Shown here: one piece after another, positions 19,983 through 31,320 of the stretch
How the letters are laid out: every line of letters begins with the position of its first letter
Position numbering within the stretch: position 1 is the stretch's first letter
Assembly: GCA_037953745.1 (NCBI GenBank)
Contig: JBAKBP010000705.1
Location: 186,001-250,000 of the forward strand
DNA: 64,000 nt
DNA from: Lithodes maja
Lineage: Eukaryota > Arthropoda > Malacostraca > Decapoda > Lithodidae
Direction of reading: 5' to 3'
Translations under genes and position numbers: made by a program
Notes under the pieces: generated by a model
Database searches by the model: none
Told to the model about the DNA's origin: nothing
The model's input: only the letters and a program-made list of their open reading frames with translations

Positions 19983-22900
19983 ATGAACAGCAATTGTATA
20001 ACCAGCACTATGTCTAATGACTCATCATTTACGGGGGAGGATAACACGGTACAGCCTAGTGACCAGCAAGTACAGCAGATATTTAGGGAGGGGAGTGTTA
20101 TAAGTGGAGAGAGGGATGCCCGGGCATTTTTGCAGACACCTTTGACAGAACAGCGCCTGCAGGCTATTGATTGTTACGGTCTTCGCTGTTTAGCCACGGT
20201 TTTGGGGCGGGACTGTCCTGACAGTTGGCCCAAGAAGAATTTGGTAGCATGTTTGTTGGGTGATGGCGATGGGGCGGTGGGTGGAGTGGGGTCTCCAAGC
20301 CTCCATTCCACTCTACCCCTGAGCTGGGCCCTCAGCCAGCGAGTCTTAGCACGATGCAGCAGGAGGGTTCTCAATGGCAAGCTGGCTTACCCGTAAACAC
20401 GTCTCGGTGTGGATCCCCCATTTTGTGCTCTCCCCCCCCAGGCCTGTCTCCTGAGATGTTATTTCAGCTAGAACTAGCTAAGCTTAAGTTGCAAGAGAGT
20501 CAACAGGCTAGTATAGCACGGATTAAGCTGCAGGAGACTCAGATACAACAGGCTAGGATAGAACGGATTAAGCTGCAGGAGACTCAGATACAACAGGCTA
20601 GTATAGAACGCATAGAGGTTGCTAGAATCCAAGCCAATCAGGATGCAACCAGGTACCAGGCTGAAATGGATGTCGAGAAGTCTAGAGTAGAGACCACGGG
20701 GCGTCATCTCGGTGGTGGGCACCGGGTTACAGACTCACTTTCGCATTTAATTAAGTTAGTACCCGCATTTGATGAGACAGCAGTGACTGAGTTTTTTGCT
20801 CGTTTCGAAAAGAAGTGTCGTGAGTATGACTGGCCGGAGGTTAAATGGGCAGCATTAGTTTCATCACGTCTAATGGGTAAGGGGTTGAAAGCCTACGATG
20901 CACTGTCACTGGACGAGAGTGTCGTGTATGGACTGGTGAAGGAGGCTGTGCTCCGGGCCTACGAACTGCAACCCGAAACTTATAGATTGAAGTTCCGTGG
21001 CGTGAATAAGAAGAGCGACGTCAGTTTTATGGAGCACGCACGGGACTTAACAGATGCATGTAATAACTGGTTTCGGTCCGAGCACGCAGAGTCGGCTGAG
21101 GAAATTAAGCAACTTTTCTATCTGAAACACTTTTACAAATGTACTGGAACCGATCTAACGCTGAACATTAAGGAAAAATGTCCCAAGACAGTAGAGGAGG
21201 CTGCCAAGATGGCAGACTTCAGATTATCATTGATTCGTGGTTGCGGTGGCGCTCAGAGGGCTGAGTCAGGGCAGAAGGGGCGCTATACCCCACCCACCAG
21301 AGTTTTCGATAATAACAAATCCTATGACACACATAACCACACTAAAAGCATTGCACCTAATAACACCTACAAACACAAGCCTCTCCCGTTTACTAAAGGT
21401 CAGGCCCCTTCTTCGCCCGCACAAGGGAAGAAGCCCATTGGGGATGTGAAATGTTACAAATGTCAGAAGCTAGGCCATTATTCACGTGAGTGCCCTAGTA
21501 ACACTCCCGCTAAGCCGGTGTCATTGGTTCACAGTATCGGTGTGTCTCTGAAGGCTGCAGCAACTGCCCGGGGTAGGTTGTCAGCAGCTGAGGCACACGC
21601 GGTAAAGAAGCATACGGAAGGCTCGACACCTGTCCGGGACACTTTCTGTAGCCATCGGGGACACGGGTTTGTAAGCTGGTGGAGTGAACTACGGAGGGTT
21701 GACTTGCTGAGGGATACGGGGGCTTCGCAAACTTTGTTGAGGAACTTCACAGGGAAACCGATAAATGCGGCCAGAGTTGTTGTGGTGCAGGGTATATATG
21801 CTACGAGGTCATACCCACTTGTGAGGTTGGAGTTGAGAGTGGGAGAGGTGTGCAGGGAGCTGGATGTAGGGATCGTTGAGTGTTTGCCAATTGAGGGCGT
21901 CGACCTTCTTCTCGGCAACGACTTTGCGGTGCCCACTTCCGGGACTCCACCCTTAGTCGTTGCCGAGAGGGCGGCCGACGTGGATGGTGAGAATCGGGAA
22001 TGGGTTGGGAGGTGCCAACAGGATGAGATGGCCTGTGTGGTAACCCGATCTCGCTCTGCGGCTCCTGCACAGCCTAGCACTCAACCTCGGGGACAGTGGA
22101 GGAAGGATCAGGAGAAGGTTGCTAAGGGCAGGAAAAGGGACATTGATTCTGCTGCACTTCTCGGTGATTCGGTACTTGGACCTATAATAAACACAGGAGT
22201 TGACTCTGGCCCAGATATGGTGTGTAACAAGGCAGAGTTGGGTAAGACTTCGCGTGAGGCAAGAGCTGTAGCGAGAGCCACTAAGGCAGTAGAGCCTACT
22301 AGCCGGGGTAATGTCTTATTACAAAACCATCTTGATGCATTGACGCCCGGGGACATTAGTGAGCAGTAGCTGCAAGACGCTAGCCTAGCTCGTTATAGCA
22401 ATGGTGCCATAGAGTTGGAGGAAGATGGGGATGCGAAGCCGGGAGATTTCTTTAGGCTCAACAGGATATTGTACCGCAGATTTCTAGACCCCAAATCGAA
22501 GTGGGAGGGCGGTGCGAGGGTAGTAGACCAGGTGGTTGTTCCAAATAAGTATAGAGAGTCCTTATTGTGTCTGGCGCATGATGTGCCGGTGGCGGGTCAT
22601 TTGGGGGTAACAAAAACATTGGCGGCATTGGGCAGGTTTTTCTGGTGGCCTGGGGTCAAGGCTGATGTCTGTGCATGGGTGGCTGGGTGTGCGACCTGCC
22701 AGACAACGGGGAAGCCTAACCAGACAATCCCGAAGGCACCTTTGTTTCCCATACCTGTCACCGGGCCTCCGTTCAGCAAAGTTGTAGTAGATTTGGTTGG
22801 CCCTTTCCCGCCTACTAGTAGTGGCAATAAATTCCTGTTGACAATCATGGATGTGGCTACGAGATACCCGGACGCATACCCCATGAGAAACGGCTCGGCA

Positions 22901-25153
22901 AAGGCAGTTGTTAAAAACTTATTATTGTTCTGTTCCCGTTATGGATTTCCACGTGAGGTGCAGTCAGACCAGGGGAGCAATTTTACATCCAAATTGTTCA
23001 AGCAAACCCTTCAGTTGCACGGTATATGTTCTGTAGTGTCGTCAGCCTACCATCCCGAGAGTCAGGGAGTCTTGGAGCGGTGGCACTCGACCCTGAAGAG
23101 TATGCTACGCTGTTACTGTGCAGAACATGACACTGATTGGGATTTGGGTCTGCCATATGTTCTGTTCGCTGCACGTGAAGTCCCAGGAGAGAGCCTGGGG
23201 TTCAGTCCAAATCAACTAGTCTTTGGCCATAATGTGAGAGGACCTTTAAGTATGGTGAAAGAGATCTGGGAGGGCGAAGAGAAGCCGGGGTCTGTACTTA
23301 AATATGTCCTTGAGAGCCGGGAGAGACTTATAGGTTGCATGGCAGCGGCAGGTAATAACTTGGTTAATGCACAGGCGGTCATGAAGCACCAGTATGACGC
23401 CAAGGTGAAGCTTCGGGAGTTTTCGGTGGGTCAGGAGGTAATGTTGCTTTTACCTTTGCCTGGACACCCCCTTTCTGCCAAGTTCATTGGGCCGTATGTG
23501 GTGGCTAAGAAACTGTCCGACCTTGATTATCTCGTTGCAACACCTGACCGTAGGAAAAAACATCAGTTATGTCATGTTAACCTCATGAAAGAGTATGTGA
23601 GACGGCCCTCAGAGCCTCTCACTGTCCCTGTGCTGGCCTGCAGCGGCCAGGGTGGAGAAGGAGGTGGGGACAGTCATGCTGCTGAGGAGGATAGCTGGGA
23701 CTGTGTCATTTCCGCGGAACAGTGGGCGGGGAATACTGAACAAGAGGCTAGGCAAGCTGTAAGTCACCTGCCTGAGCACCAGGGTGCTGCTGTCCTAGTC
23801 CTGTTCAGGTCATACCCCTCTGTTTTCGCCGAACACCCAGGTCTCACTACTCAGGTAACGCACGACGTGGACGTCGGTGATAATGTGCCCTTCAAGTAAG
23901 TGCCCTACCGTGTGCCCCCGGTAAAGTTGCCAGCTTTACGGGAGGAGTTAAAGTACATGGTTGAGAGAGGGATGATCACTGAAGGTTATGTGAAGTGGAC
24001 ATCACCCGTCACGTTGCAGCCAAAACCTGACGGCAAGGTGCGGTTCTGCATAGATTTTCGTAGGCTAAATGGCTTGACCACTACCAACCCTTACCCTTTG
24101 CCTCGAGTTGACGACAGCGTGGACAAGATAGGGAATGCAAAGTACCTTACTAAAATTGATCTTGTAAAAGGCTACTAGCAAGTACCCCTGTCGGACCGAG
24201 CTAAGCAAGTTTGTGGTTTTGTGATAGATGGCAAGACCTACCAATGCAACGTAATGCCTTATGGGCTTAAGAACGCACCTGCCACGTTTCAGAACCTGAT
24301 GATCGATATTTGTGACGAAATCCCTAACTTCACGGTCTACCTTGATGACGTGATAGTGTATGATGACGATTTTGAAAATCACCTAAGGTACTTAGAGACC
24401 CTGTTTGGGAAGTTGCATGATGCTGGGCTGGTGGTGAACCTGAGGAAGTGCGAGTTTGTAAAGGCTACTGTGCAGTATCTTGGCTTTGTGGTCGGGTTAG
24501 GCCGGGTGTGCCCCCCCCTGAGCAAGATACAGGCTATCAATATGTTTCCCAGGCCCACCACTAAGCGCCAGGTCATGCGGTTCCTAGGTATGATAGGCTA
24601 TTATAGGCGCTTCATCCGGGGATACTCTACTGTCTTAGCACCGTTAACTGATCTACTGTCGAAGTCAGTGAAGTTCTGTTGGGCTGCGGAGTGTCAGAGG
24701 GCTTTCGACCTAGTCAAGCACCTGCTGTGTACACATCCAATTTTGAGGGCCCCAGACTTCTCCAGGAGTTTTCAGCTGGCGACTGATGCCAGCGGTGTGG
24801 GTGCCGGGGCAGTGTTACTGCAGACTGATTCCGAGGGCTTGGAACACCCAGTGAGCTTCTTTTCTCGCAAGTTTAATTCGGCACAAAGGAATTACTCGAC
24901 TATAGAGAAGGAGCTTCTGGCTATCGTTTTGTCGCTCAAACATTTCGATGTTTATGTTCCAGCCTACGGCCCGGTAGTGACGATTTATACGGACCATCAT
25001 CCCTTGAAATTCCTAAATCAGTTTCACAATCGGAATATGCGGTTGACCAGGTGGTCCCTAATGCTCCAAGAGTATAATCTCAACATTCAGCATATTGCCG
25101 GGAGTGAGAACGTGATAGCAGATTGTCTATCAAGGGTTGATGATCCAAGATAG
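19983..25153 (+). pseudogene. Gmr1-like gag-pol of element B, four disruptions
   Basis: The domain order is the same as in A: coiled coil, SCAN-like capsid, CCHC knuckle, DTGA protease, HHCC and D-D(35)E integrase, RT with YLDDV near 24338, RNase H. A 13-base deletion near 20290 shifts the frame in the proline-rich segment before the coiled coil. TAG near 22367, TAA near 23897 and TAG near 24176 interrupt pol. At each point A has a sense codon differing by one base. The gag stop seen in A is absent here. The element could not make a full polyprotein. Confidence 0.88.
21910..21968 (+). promoter_or_regulatory. conserved hairpin inside protease coding sequence, element B
   Basis: The 14-nt arms and 31-nt loop are identical to those in element A. 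Because A and B are nearly identical overall, this copy adds little independent support. Confidence 0.55.
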
Positions 25154-25441
25154 TCGTGCACGGTGTGTGGGTTGAGCAGGAGTAAAATTAGGCTATCATA
25201 ACGCCGTCCAAAAAGATTATAAAACAATAAAATAAACGAGAAAACTCTTTCTTTTTTTTTAGTTTTGTAAGTCTTTATTGTTGTAGCATGATGCATGCGA
25301 TATTGTGTTTTATGTATAATTCACACTTCAGTTGTTGTGCACCTTTTGCAATTAGTGGCAGCTAAGGGTAGCAGGTCGGTTGGTTGCCTGTCAGATTTTG
25401 ATAATGCTTCTAAGGTCGATTATCTAAAATCTTGGGGGGGC

Positions 25442-27753
25442 TGTGACGCACCCAGTGCGTTGCAACGCAACCTGATTGTACTCCTTGGTACTCGACTGTA
25501 CCGCCCGTGATCTGGCTACCGTCAGCCGCCATGTATATTGAGTGTGACAACTTATAACTATGTTCTTTGTATCTCTGCAAAGGTCTCGTCATGTGCTAAC
25601 CAGTGGTGGGTTTTGTTTTAAGCCATGTCGAGACCTTCCATTTAATATGTAGTATCAATAGAGAAGTTGATAGATAAGACAATGGGAGTTCAGAGAGAGA
25701 GAGTGAGTTAGGCTTCAGAGCAAGAGGGTAGCAACGCGCCACGCTGCCGGCCGGGTGGGTTGCCAGACGTATGGACTGGTTGGCAGCCTTGCGCTTATAG
25801 CTAGGCGCGACAGGGTTGGTAGTCCATTGTTGCCTGCCTACGCTGCTTGGGCTGGGCCCATGTTGTCGTACAGCACATTGCCTGGAGGCTGGCTGCGTGT
25901 TCCATGACCAGGTTGCCTAGAACCTTTGAGATTCTAACATCCCTTGCCCTCTCTCCCAACTTCTCACGGTTGCACTCTTTCTCTCTGACGACATTACTCT
26001 CATTTCATTCTTCTCTCTATTTAAATGCATAACCTTCCCTTGAGGTCCTAAAGGAGTTTCAGCACTCACCTCTCGTATTACTCTTAGGACAAGCATATAT
26101 TTACATGTATTAGATTTAAGGGGTTAATGTGAACAGCGATCTTCTTGATGAGGATAGTTGGTGAACGTTCTACATGTTCACGAGTTATATGCCCCGCTCA
26201 TCATCCCATTTGTGACTAGACTGGTGCCATTAGGGGAGGTGTGGTGGAGTGGTCATGCCACTGGATTGGTAATCCAATGGACCCGGGTTCAAATCCCGAT
26301 ATGTCAATGGGAAGATATTATTGGGGATTGAATTTGTGCTGTACCTAGTATCAGTGCATTACCACAAAGCCCACCGAAATGCCAAAAAAATACCCTCATT
26401 GTTCCCTGATTAAATAACACTGTATGAATATTCCCATATTCAAAATATGTTACAGGGGGACAATGCCTAGTGAGTTCACTGCTCAATAGGTGGCGTTCTG
26501 AGAGTGAGGGTCTGAGTCTGGAGGGTGAGACGGTGAAGCACTTGGGCGAAGCAACCGGCCGCTTCAGAGATGGAGCTGCTTCGAGCCATGATGGATGCTT
26601 CACATGTCTCACTCCCCAGACTGGAACAAGACCTCACGGGCTTCACCGTGTTGAGCGGTGAAATGTACAGGCTCTCAGCCTATGCCGAGAGGGAGTAGTT
26701 GGAATATAGAAAAAAAAAAAAAAAAAAAAAATGTGTAAGAGTCCGACCATGCCCAGGAGTTGTCTGTAGAGGGACGAGGACTTAGCCTTGATTTGCATAC
26801 CGAGCCAGGAGCGAGTGTAGCACCCGAGACTACAGCTCGCTCGTAGTGCCGGTATAGTAGAGTAACGTAATTTATCTGTCCTTGTGTTCTCTACAGTCTT
26901 TTCCTGGGTTCTCGCTTTCGGTGCTGGGACTCGTTGTTCCTGTGACTTGGCCTGCTAGCTAGAACACATGGGGATGATGAGTGGGATACATCTTTATTTT
27001 ACTATGCATTGCAGCTCTCTTTAAGTATTATGTATGTAACACTTTACAATACACATTACTCACACACAAGACAACACTATTAATACCTTCATGAATCAAT
27101 TAACTGCACTGTCGTTTTGCTGCTGTGTCCGGAGTTCTGTTGCGTAGGGCGCATACGGACTCGGAGGGGAGACAGAGTGAGAGAAGCGAAGTAGCCTATG
27201 CGGTAGTAGGCTACCGGCGTAGTACTGTTGCCTGCAACCTATTAGTTATTCCAAGTATAGATTCATTATTATAATAAGTGACTACTATTTATGTTCCTCC
27301 CATGTGTATTATTAGGTATCTACTGGATCATGAACATCTTGTATGCTACATGCTAGTGCATGTTAGTAGGGGACAGTTAGTGCAGTGCACGCGCTTTCAA
27401 GTAGGCGTGTACATTTGTCATTTAGCATTTCACTGTCATACCTTTAGCCTGCTTCTATTCTACATTATTAGAGGCTTAATATTAACGTAGTTTCTTGAGT
27501 ATTGCATTTCTTTAGTAATAACGTAACCTATAAATGTCTGAGGGAGTTTAGCCTCATAGCCTACCCCTGTTGTACACTTTCACCGAGTTAAGGTACCTCG
27601 TTACCGTAGACGATAACTCTGTAGGGCGTTGGTGCTTTTGTTGTCTGGAGCATATAGTATTTGGGGCTGGAATCGAGCGTGTTGTTGTCACTTAAGCCAT
27701 TTCTGTCCTACGATCAAGAATCCCGAATATGTATTGCCGATCCAGCCGTAACA
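25442..27753 (+). repeat. 3' LTR of element B, with SINE insertion
   Basis: It runs from TGTGACGCACC to GCCGTAACA and is about 1.81 kb once the SINE at 26231-26731 is removed. A polypurine tract of seven G precedes it. The base after the LTR end is C, followed by AGTATAC. This does not repeat the GTAC that precedes element A, so no target-site duplication brackets the tandem. Confidence 0.85.
26231..26731 (+). mobile_element. tRNA-derived SINE, Thr-tRNA-like head, poly(A) tail
   Basis: The first 75 bases resemble a tRNA gene: TGGTGGAGTGG as A box, an anticodon arm with loop TTGGTAA (anticodon GGT, Thr) and GGGTTCAAATCCC as B box. About 400 bases of unrelated body follow, then a run of about 22 A. 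Comparison with the other two LTRs shows that it splits GTGCCAT from ATGTGTAAG, so at most the two bases AT are duplicated. The body was not recognised as the 3' end of any LINE in this window. Confidence 0.75.
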
Positions 27754-27833
27754 CAGTATACAAGTGAAGGGCTCTTGCCTAATCTCACCTGCATACTTGC
27801 TACCTCATTGTGTTGACCTTTGTGGAGCGCCAG

Positions 27834-27866
27834 GGTAAGACCAGATACTTGAGATCTGGACTTACC
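27834..27866 (+). promoter_or_regulatory. conserved LTR hairpin, GGTAAG/CTTACC version
   Basis: The arms are GGTAAG-A-CCAGAT and ATCTGG-A-CTTACC around the 7-nt loop ACTTGAG. The lower stem differs from the GAGAGA/TCTCTC version in C and D but stays fully complementary, with the A/A mismatch kept. Confidence 0.5.
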
Positions 27867-28449
27867 AAGAGAGCCTCCAAGTCACTTAACGTAACATAAG
27901 GGAAATCTGTTGAAGGGGAGACAGTAGGCTACGAGCATGCATGCGCTCTGCCTAGCTTCCTAGTACCTTTTTATGCCACTGCTAGACTTTATTAGTGAGA
28001 AAGACAGCATTGTGTTTATTAACTTTAATTGTGTATGCTTTAGGAATTATTCACGCTTTATTTTAGCCAAGGTTGATGCATAGTGCACAACCCAGTTTGG
28101 CTATTACGTTGGCTACGGAAGTACTGTTCCTGAGTGGTTATTATTAGTGCTGTCACAGAGTTGTTGCACTCCCTTGTTATATATATGTATCCTACTTATT
28201 GGTGTATTTAAGATACACGCTTTGGTGTCCTGCCCCTGCATTTATTTATGTTCTGTATTAACGAGCATCTTAGAGCATCAGACCTTTTCAGAAGATTCCA
28301 TATCTGATTGCTGTAGGACTAGACTTCCAGTGTTTTCATAGAGCATTGTAGAGTTTAGTGTTGAGTACAGACTCGCACTAAAGTTAACATAAGCATGTAA
28401 TTCTTTATTTAATCTTGTTATAGTTTATTCAAGCATCGTTATTACTTAA

Positions 28450-29089
28450 CCTGACAAGCGCTAAATAGACCTAGGGGCTAGGGTAGTTATTTGTGCATTT
28501 CTAGCCTTGGATTCTGACAGAATTTGTTATATTTACAATATAGACCATTATTTGTTTTCGGTATGCTTTTATTTTACATATATGATGTATATATGAACCT
28601 TCAAGAGTGCTAAAATAAGTGGGAAAAGCATTTGGGTGGTGAAAAACGAAGATATTGGCCACCTGGTCGTAATGTCAGGCGAGAGAGAGCTACAGGCAAC
28701 CCTCCTCTCTCGCTGTCTGTGAGGTAACTGAGACGAGCGGGGCGGTGTGGGCTGGTGTCTGGGTGTTACATATCGATCTTTTCTGCAACCCACTTGTGCT
28801 ACATTATCGCGGGAGAGAAAAATAACCGATAAATGATGATAATAAGAGGGAAAATAAGTGATAATTGAGGAGGGGAGGGAGGGGGGAATAAGGTGGGGAA
28901 GGAGGGGAGGGGGGTGGGTGAGATTTACATGGATGAGTACTGGAGGGGAATTATCTCACCTAGAGACAAATTTTTTTTTTTTGATAGGCCCTTTTTTTTT
29001 TTGGAAAGCTTTTTTTATGGTCTTGCTTCCGAGAGGCCTATCGCGTTCCCTATAGGAAGCCTTCCGTTAGGCCTATCGCGCTTGCCGGG
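28450..29089. mobile_element. piggyBac-like MITE, TTAA target site
   Basis: A 640-base element is bounded by TTAA at 28446-28449 and 29090-29093. Imperfect terminal inverted repeats begin CCTGACAAGCGC on the left and CCCGGCAAGCGC on the reversed right end. The interior is non-coding with poly(T) and G-rich tracts. A related copy lies at 59362-61311. The TTAA target suggests the piggyBac superfamily; no transposase is present. Confidence 0.6.
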
Positions 29090-29277
29090 TTAAGAGCATT
29101 TTATTAACGTAAAGTACTCCTGTTGTGAGCAGGCTTTGCCGTCATCGGTAAGCCTTTGTAGAAGTGCACTAAAATCCAGTTAATTGATACCCCGTTATCC
29201 AGGAGATGAACTCTGGAGGGTTTAATTGTTTTGTTCGCCGGCGAAATAGTAGGAGGGTTTGGAATTAGCGTACCGTT

Positions 29278-31100
29278 TGTGACGCCTGCAGCGTGGCAGA
29301 ACGCCACGTGGGCTCAGCCGCTCGCTTGGCCACTTGCTAGCACTCGCCAGGGCAATGTATTTGGCTACAGTCTATCTACAATGTTGTTCTTTCTTTCATA
29401 GTGTTCGTGTTGTTACAGACAGTCCCGTGGAGGTCTTTATTTTCGTCTGTGACAACGGGAAGCATTTTATATCATGAGTTGAACATAGGATGCATTGTAT
29501 ATAGTTAAGGAGAGAGAATAATATAGGCAGTGGGGTGGTAGTGTGTGTGTGTGTATACATGTGCTGCCTCCCCCCTCGCTTTGTAGGCTCGCGCGCGTGC
29601 CGTCTCACGCCTCTTGATTGGCTGGTGGTTCCTGGCGCCTTCTGCAGCCCTGCTGCCTGGTGACGTAGCAGCCTGTGATTGGCTGACCACCATGCCTTTG
29701 TGTGTGATCCTGGAAGGGTCCCGAGGAGTTCCTTCCTCAGAGCTTTCCTGACTAGCATACCCTTCACATGTCCCTTGCCCCCGTCTCCCGACTTCTACCT
29801 ATAGAGCACTTTCTCTCTCTCTCAACTTCTTACCTCTCATTCTTCTACTCTATTTAATATCATAACTTCCCTTTGGTTCTGCACGATTTCATATATCGGC
29901 CATCGTATTATATGCTGAAGCTCTCAGATAACACATGTTTAGTTAGGCATTTTGGAAGGGTTACCATTTTTGTCTGTAGAGGTTCGACACACTCACGGTG
30001 TCTCCCTTCCTGTATCTTGGTGGTCTGCTGGGGGATTTAATGCTAGACTGGGATAAGGCTACTGGTGTTGTGATTTCCGATGTGTACTAGGTTTAGTTGA
30101 ACCTGTACAATCGCAACGGAGACATGGGAAGCCTAGGTGGTCTTTCTGACTGTGTACCTTGTGAGTTTAGCACTGTGTTGCGAGTGAGGGCTTTTGCCCC
30201 TGCCACCCAACACTGTGCTAACTCGTTTGCTTTGACTTTGAGAGGGTCGCCAGGAGAGAACCAGATACTTGCGATCTGGATCTCTCAAGAGAGCACCCCG
30301 TCAATTAACGTAATTTGGCCGCACAGCCTTAAGGACTTCGCTAGGCTACGAGCCGCTTGCTCAGCCATTGTTTCCTAGCCTACTACATCCCAGCTAGACT
30401 TTATTCGCCTAGCAGACACCAGATTTAGATTATAAACTCTTTCTGTTATGTATGCATTATTATTCATGGCATTTATTAGTCTAGGTTGTTGTTAAGTTGC
30501 ACAACCCTAGTAGGCTGTTTCGTTGATGAGGAAGTACTTCTTTTGCTGTTTGAGTTCCTACTATTGCGCAGTTATTATTATTCCCGTGCCAGTTAACCCT
30601 ATATGTCATTACAATAATTGTCATATCCTGTTCCTGTTTTATACTACAGTTCAAAATCCGATACGATCATCTTACCCCAGCATCAGACTTTCTTCAGAAG
30701 ATTCCTGCTCGATGCTTTGGGACTTTTGTTCACTTTCTTTAGTATAGGAGTGACAGTTCATTATTGTTTAGAGTAACTTTAAATATACCTTCTTCTAGTT
30801 TGCATTAAATCATTGCAGTGATTTAATTAAGATCTCTATCTTTTCCTAGTATACCTTATTACGGTAATTGTATGTTGTTGTGATCAGGCTGTATCAGAGA
30901 TCATCAGCCTGTAGTAGTAGTGCACTTATACTGAGTTATAGGATACCCTGTTATCGCAGATTTAACTCTGGAGGGTATAGGTGTTTTTGTGCGCCGGCAT
31001 TATAAGTTCAGGGGTTGGATCTAGTGTTACTGTTGTGGCTGTGTGCTTTCCTAGTCCAATGATTAAGAGCCCTTGTTTTATACGAGCCCCGGTCGTAACA
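29278..31100 (+). repeat. 5' LTR of element C (LTR family 2)
   Basis: It runs from TGTGACGCCTGCAGCG to CCCCGGTCGTAACA. It contains a GT microsatellite, a CTCTTGATTGGCTGG block, CT-rich tracts, the covarying hairpin at 30254-30286 and the CTCTGGAGGGT box near the 3' end. AA and the primer-binding site follow directly. The left flank is CGTT. Confidence 0.88.
30254..30286 (+). promoter_or_regulatory. conserved LTR hairpin, GAGAGA/TCTCTC version
   Basis: The arms are GAGAGA-A-CCAGAT and ATCTGG-A-TCTCTC around a 7-nt loop. The same form is at 36296-36328, 42655-42687, 44858-44890 and, reversed, 47100-47132. By analogy with the TATA position in the D LTR it would lie in the transcribed leader. 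Confidence 0.5.
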
Positions 31101-31102
31101 AA

Positions 31103-31120
31103 TGGCGACCTTGCTTAGGA
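31103..31120 (+). promoter_or_regulatory. primer-binding site of element C
   Basis: TGGCGACCTTGC lies two bases after the LTR end, identical over 12 bases to those of A, B and D. Confidence 0.7.
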
Positions 31121-31320
31121 TTTTGTGAACTTAAGAGAAATATTGCAGGAGTGTTGTGGTCATTTGTTTTTGTTTAAAGGAATATAGTGGACACATGGAT
31201 TTTTTTTTGGCAAGTAGTATAACACTTAAGAGTCTTCGAGCATCTTGTATTTTTGAGTGAATAGTGCTGCATAAGAGGTACTTTTTTTTTTATAAACGTT
31301 GAGAATTTTCGGTGGACACT

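Larger units (their letters stand above)
19014..27753 (+). mobile_element. Element B: Gmr1-like Gypsy element in tandem with A
   Basis: Element B has the same leader, gag-pol and 3' LTR family as A, at very high nucleotide identity. Its 5' LTR is only about 730 bases long. Its gag-pol frame is broken by a 13-base deletion and three nonsense codons. The 3' LTR carries a SINE. The A-B arrangement of LTR, internal, LTR plus partial LTR, internal, LTR resembles a product of recombination between LTRs. Confidence 0.85.
27754..29277 (+). repeat. old LTR family 2 copy, left portion (resumes at 45705)
   Basis: It aligns with the C LTRs from the ACTGTGTTGCGAG region onward, at clearly lower identity. 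It contains the covarying hairpin (27834-27866) and the CTCTGGAGGGT box near the right end. A TTAA-flanked MITE (28450-29089) and then element C (29278-45704) are inserted into it. It resumes after C at 45705. Its 5' part is missing at the junction with element B. Confidence 0.75.

Noticed and set aside
26236..26308. stand-alone tRNA-Thr gene
   Set aside because: The tRNA-like part is fused to a 400-bp body and poly(A) tail and has imperfect stems (C/A at the anticodon stem base), so it is a SINE head.
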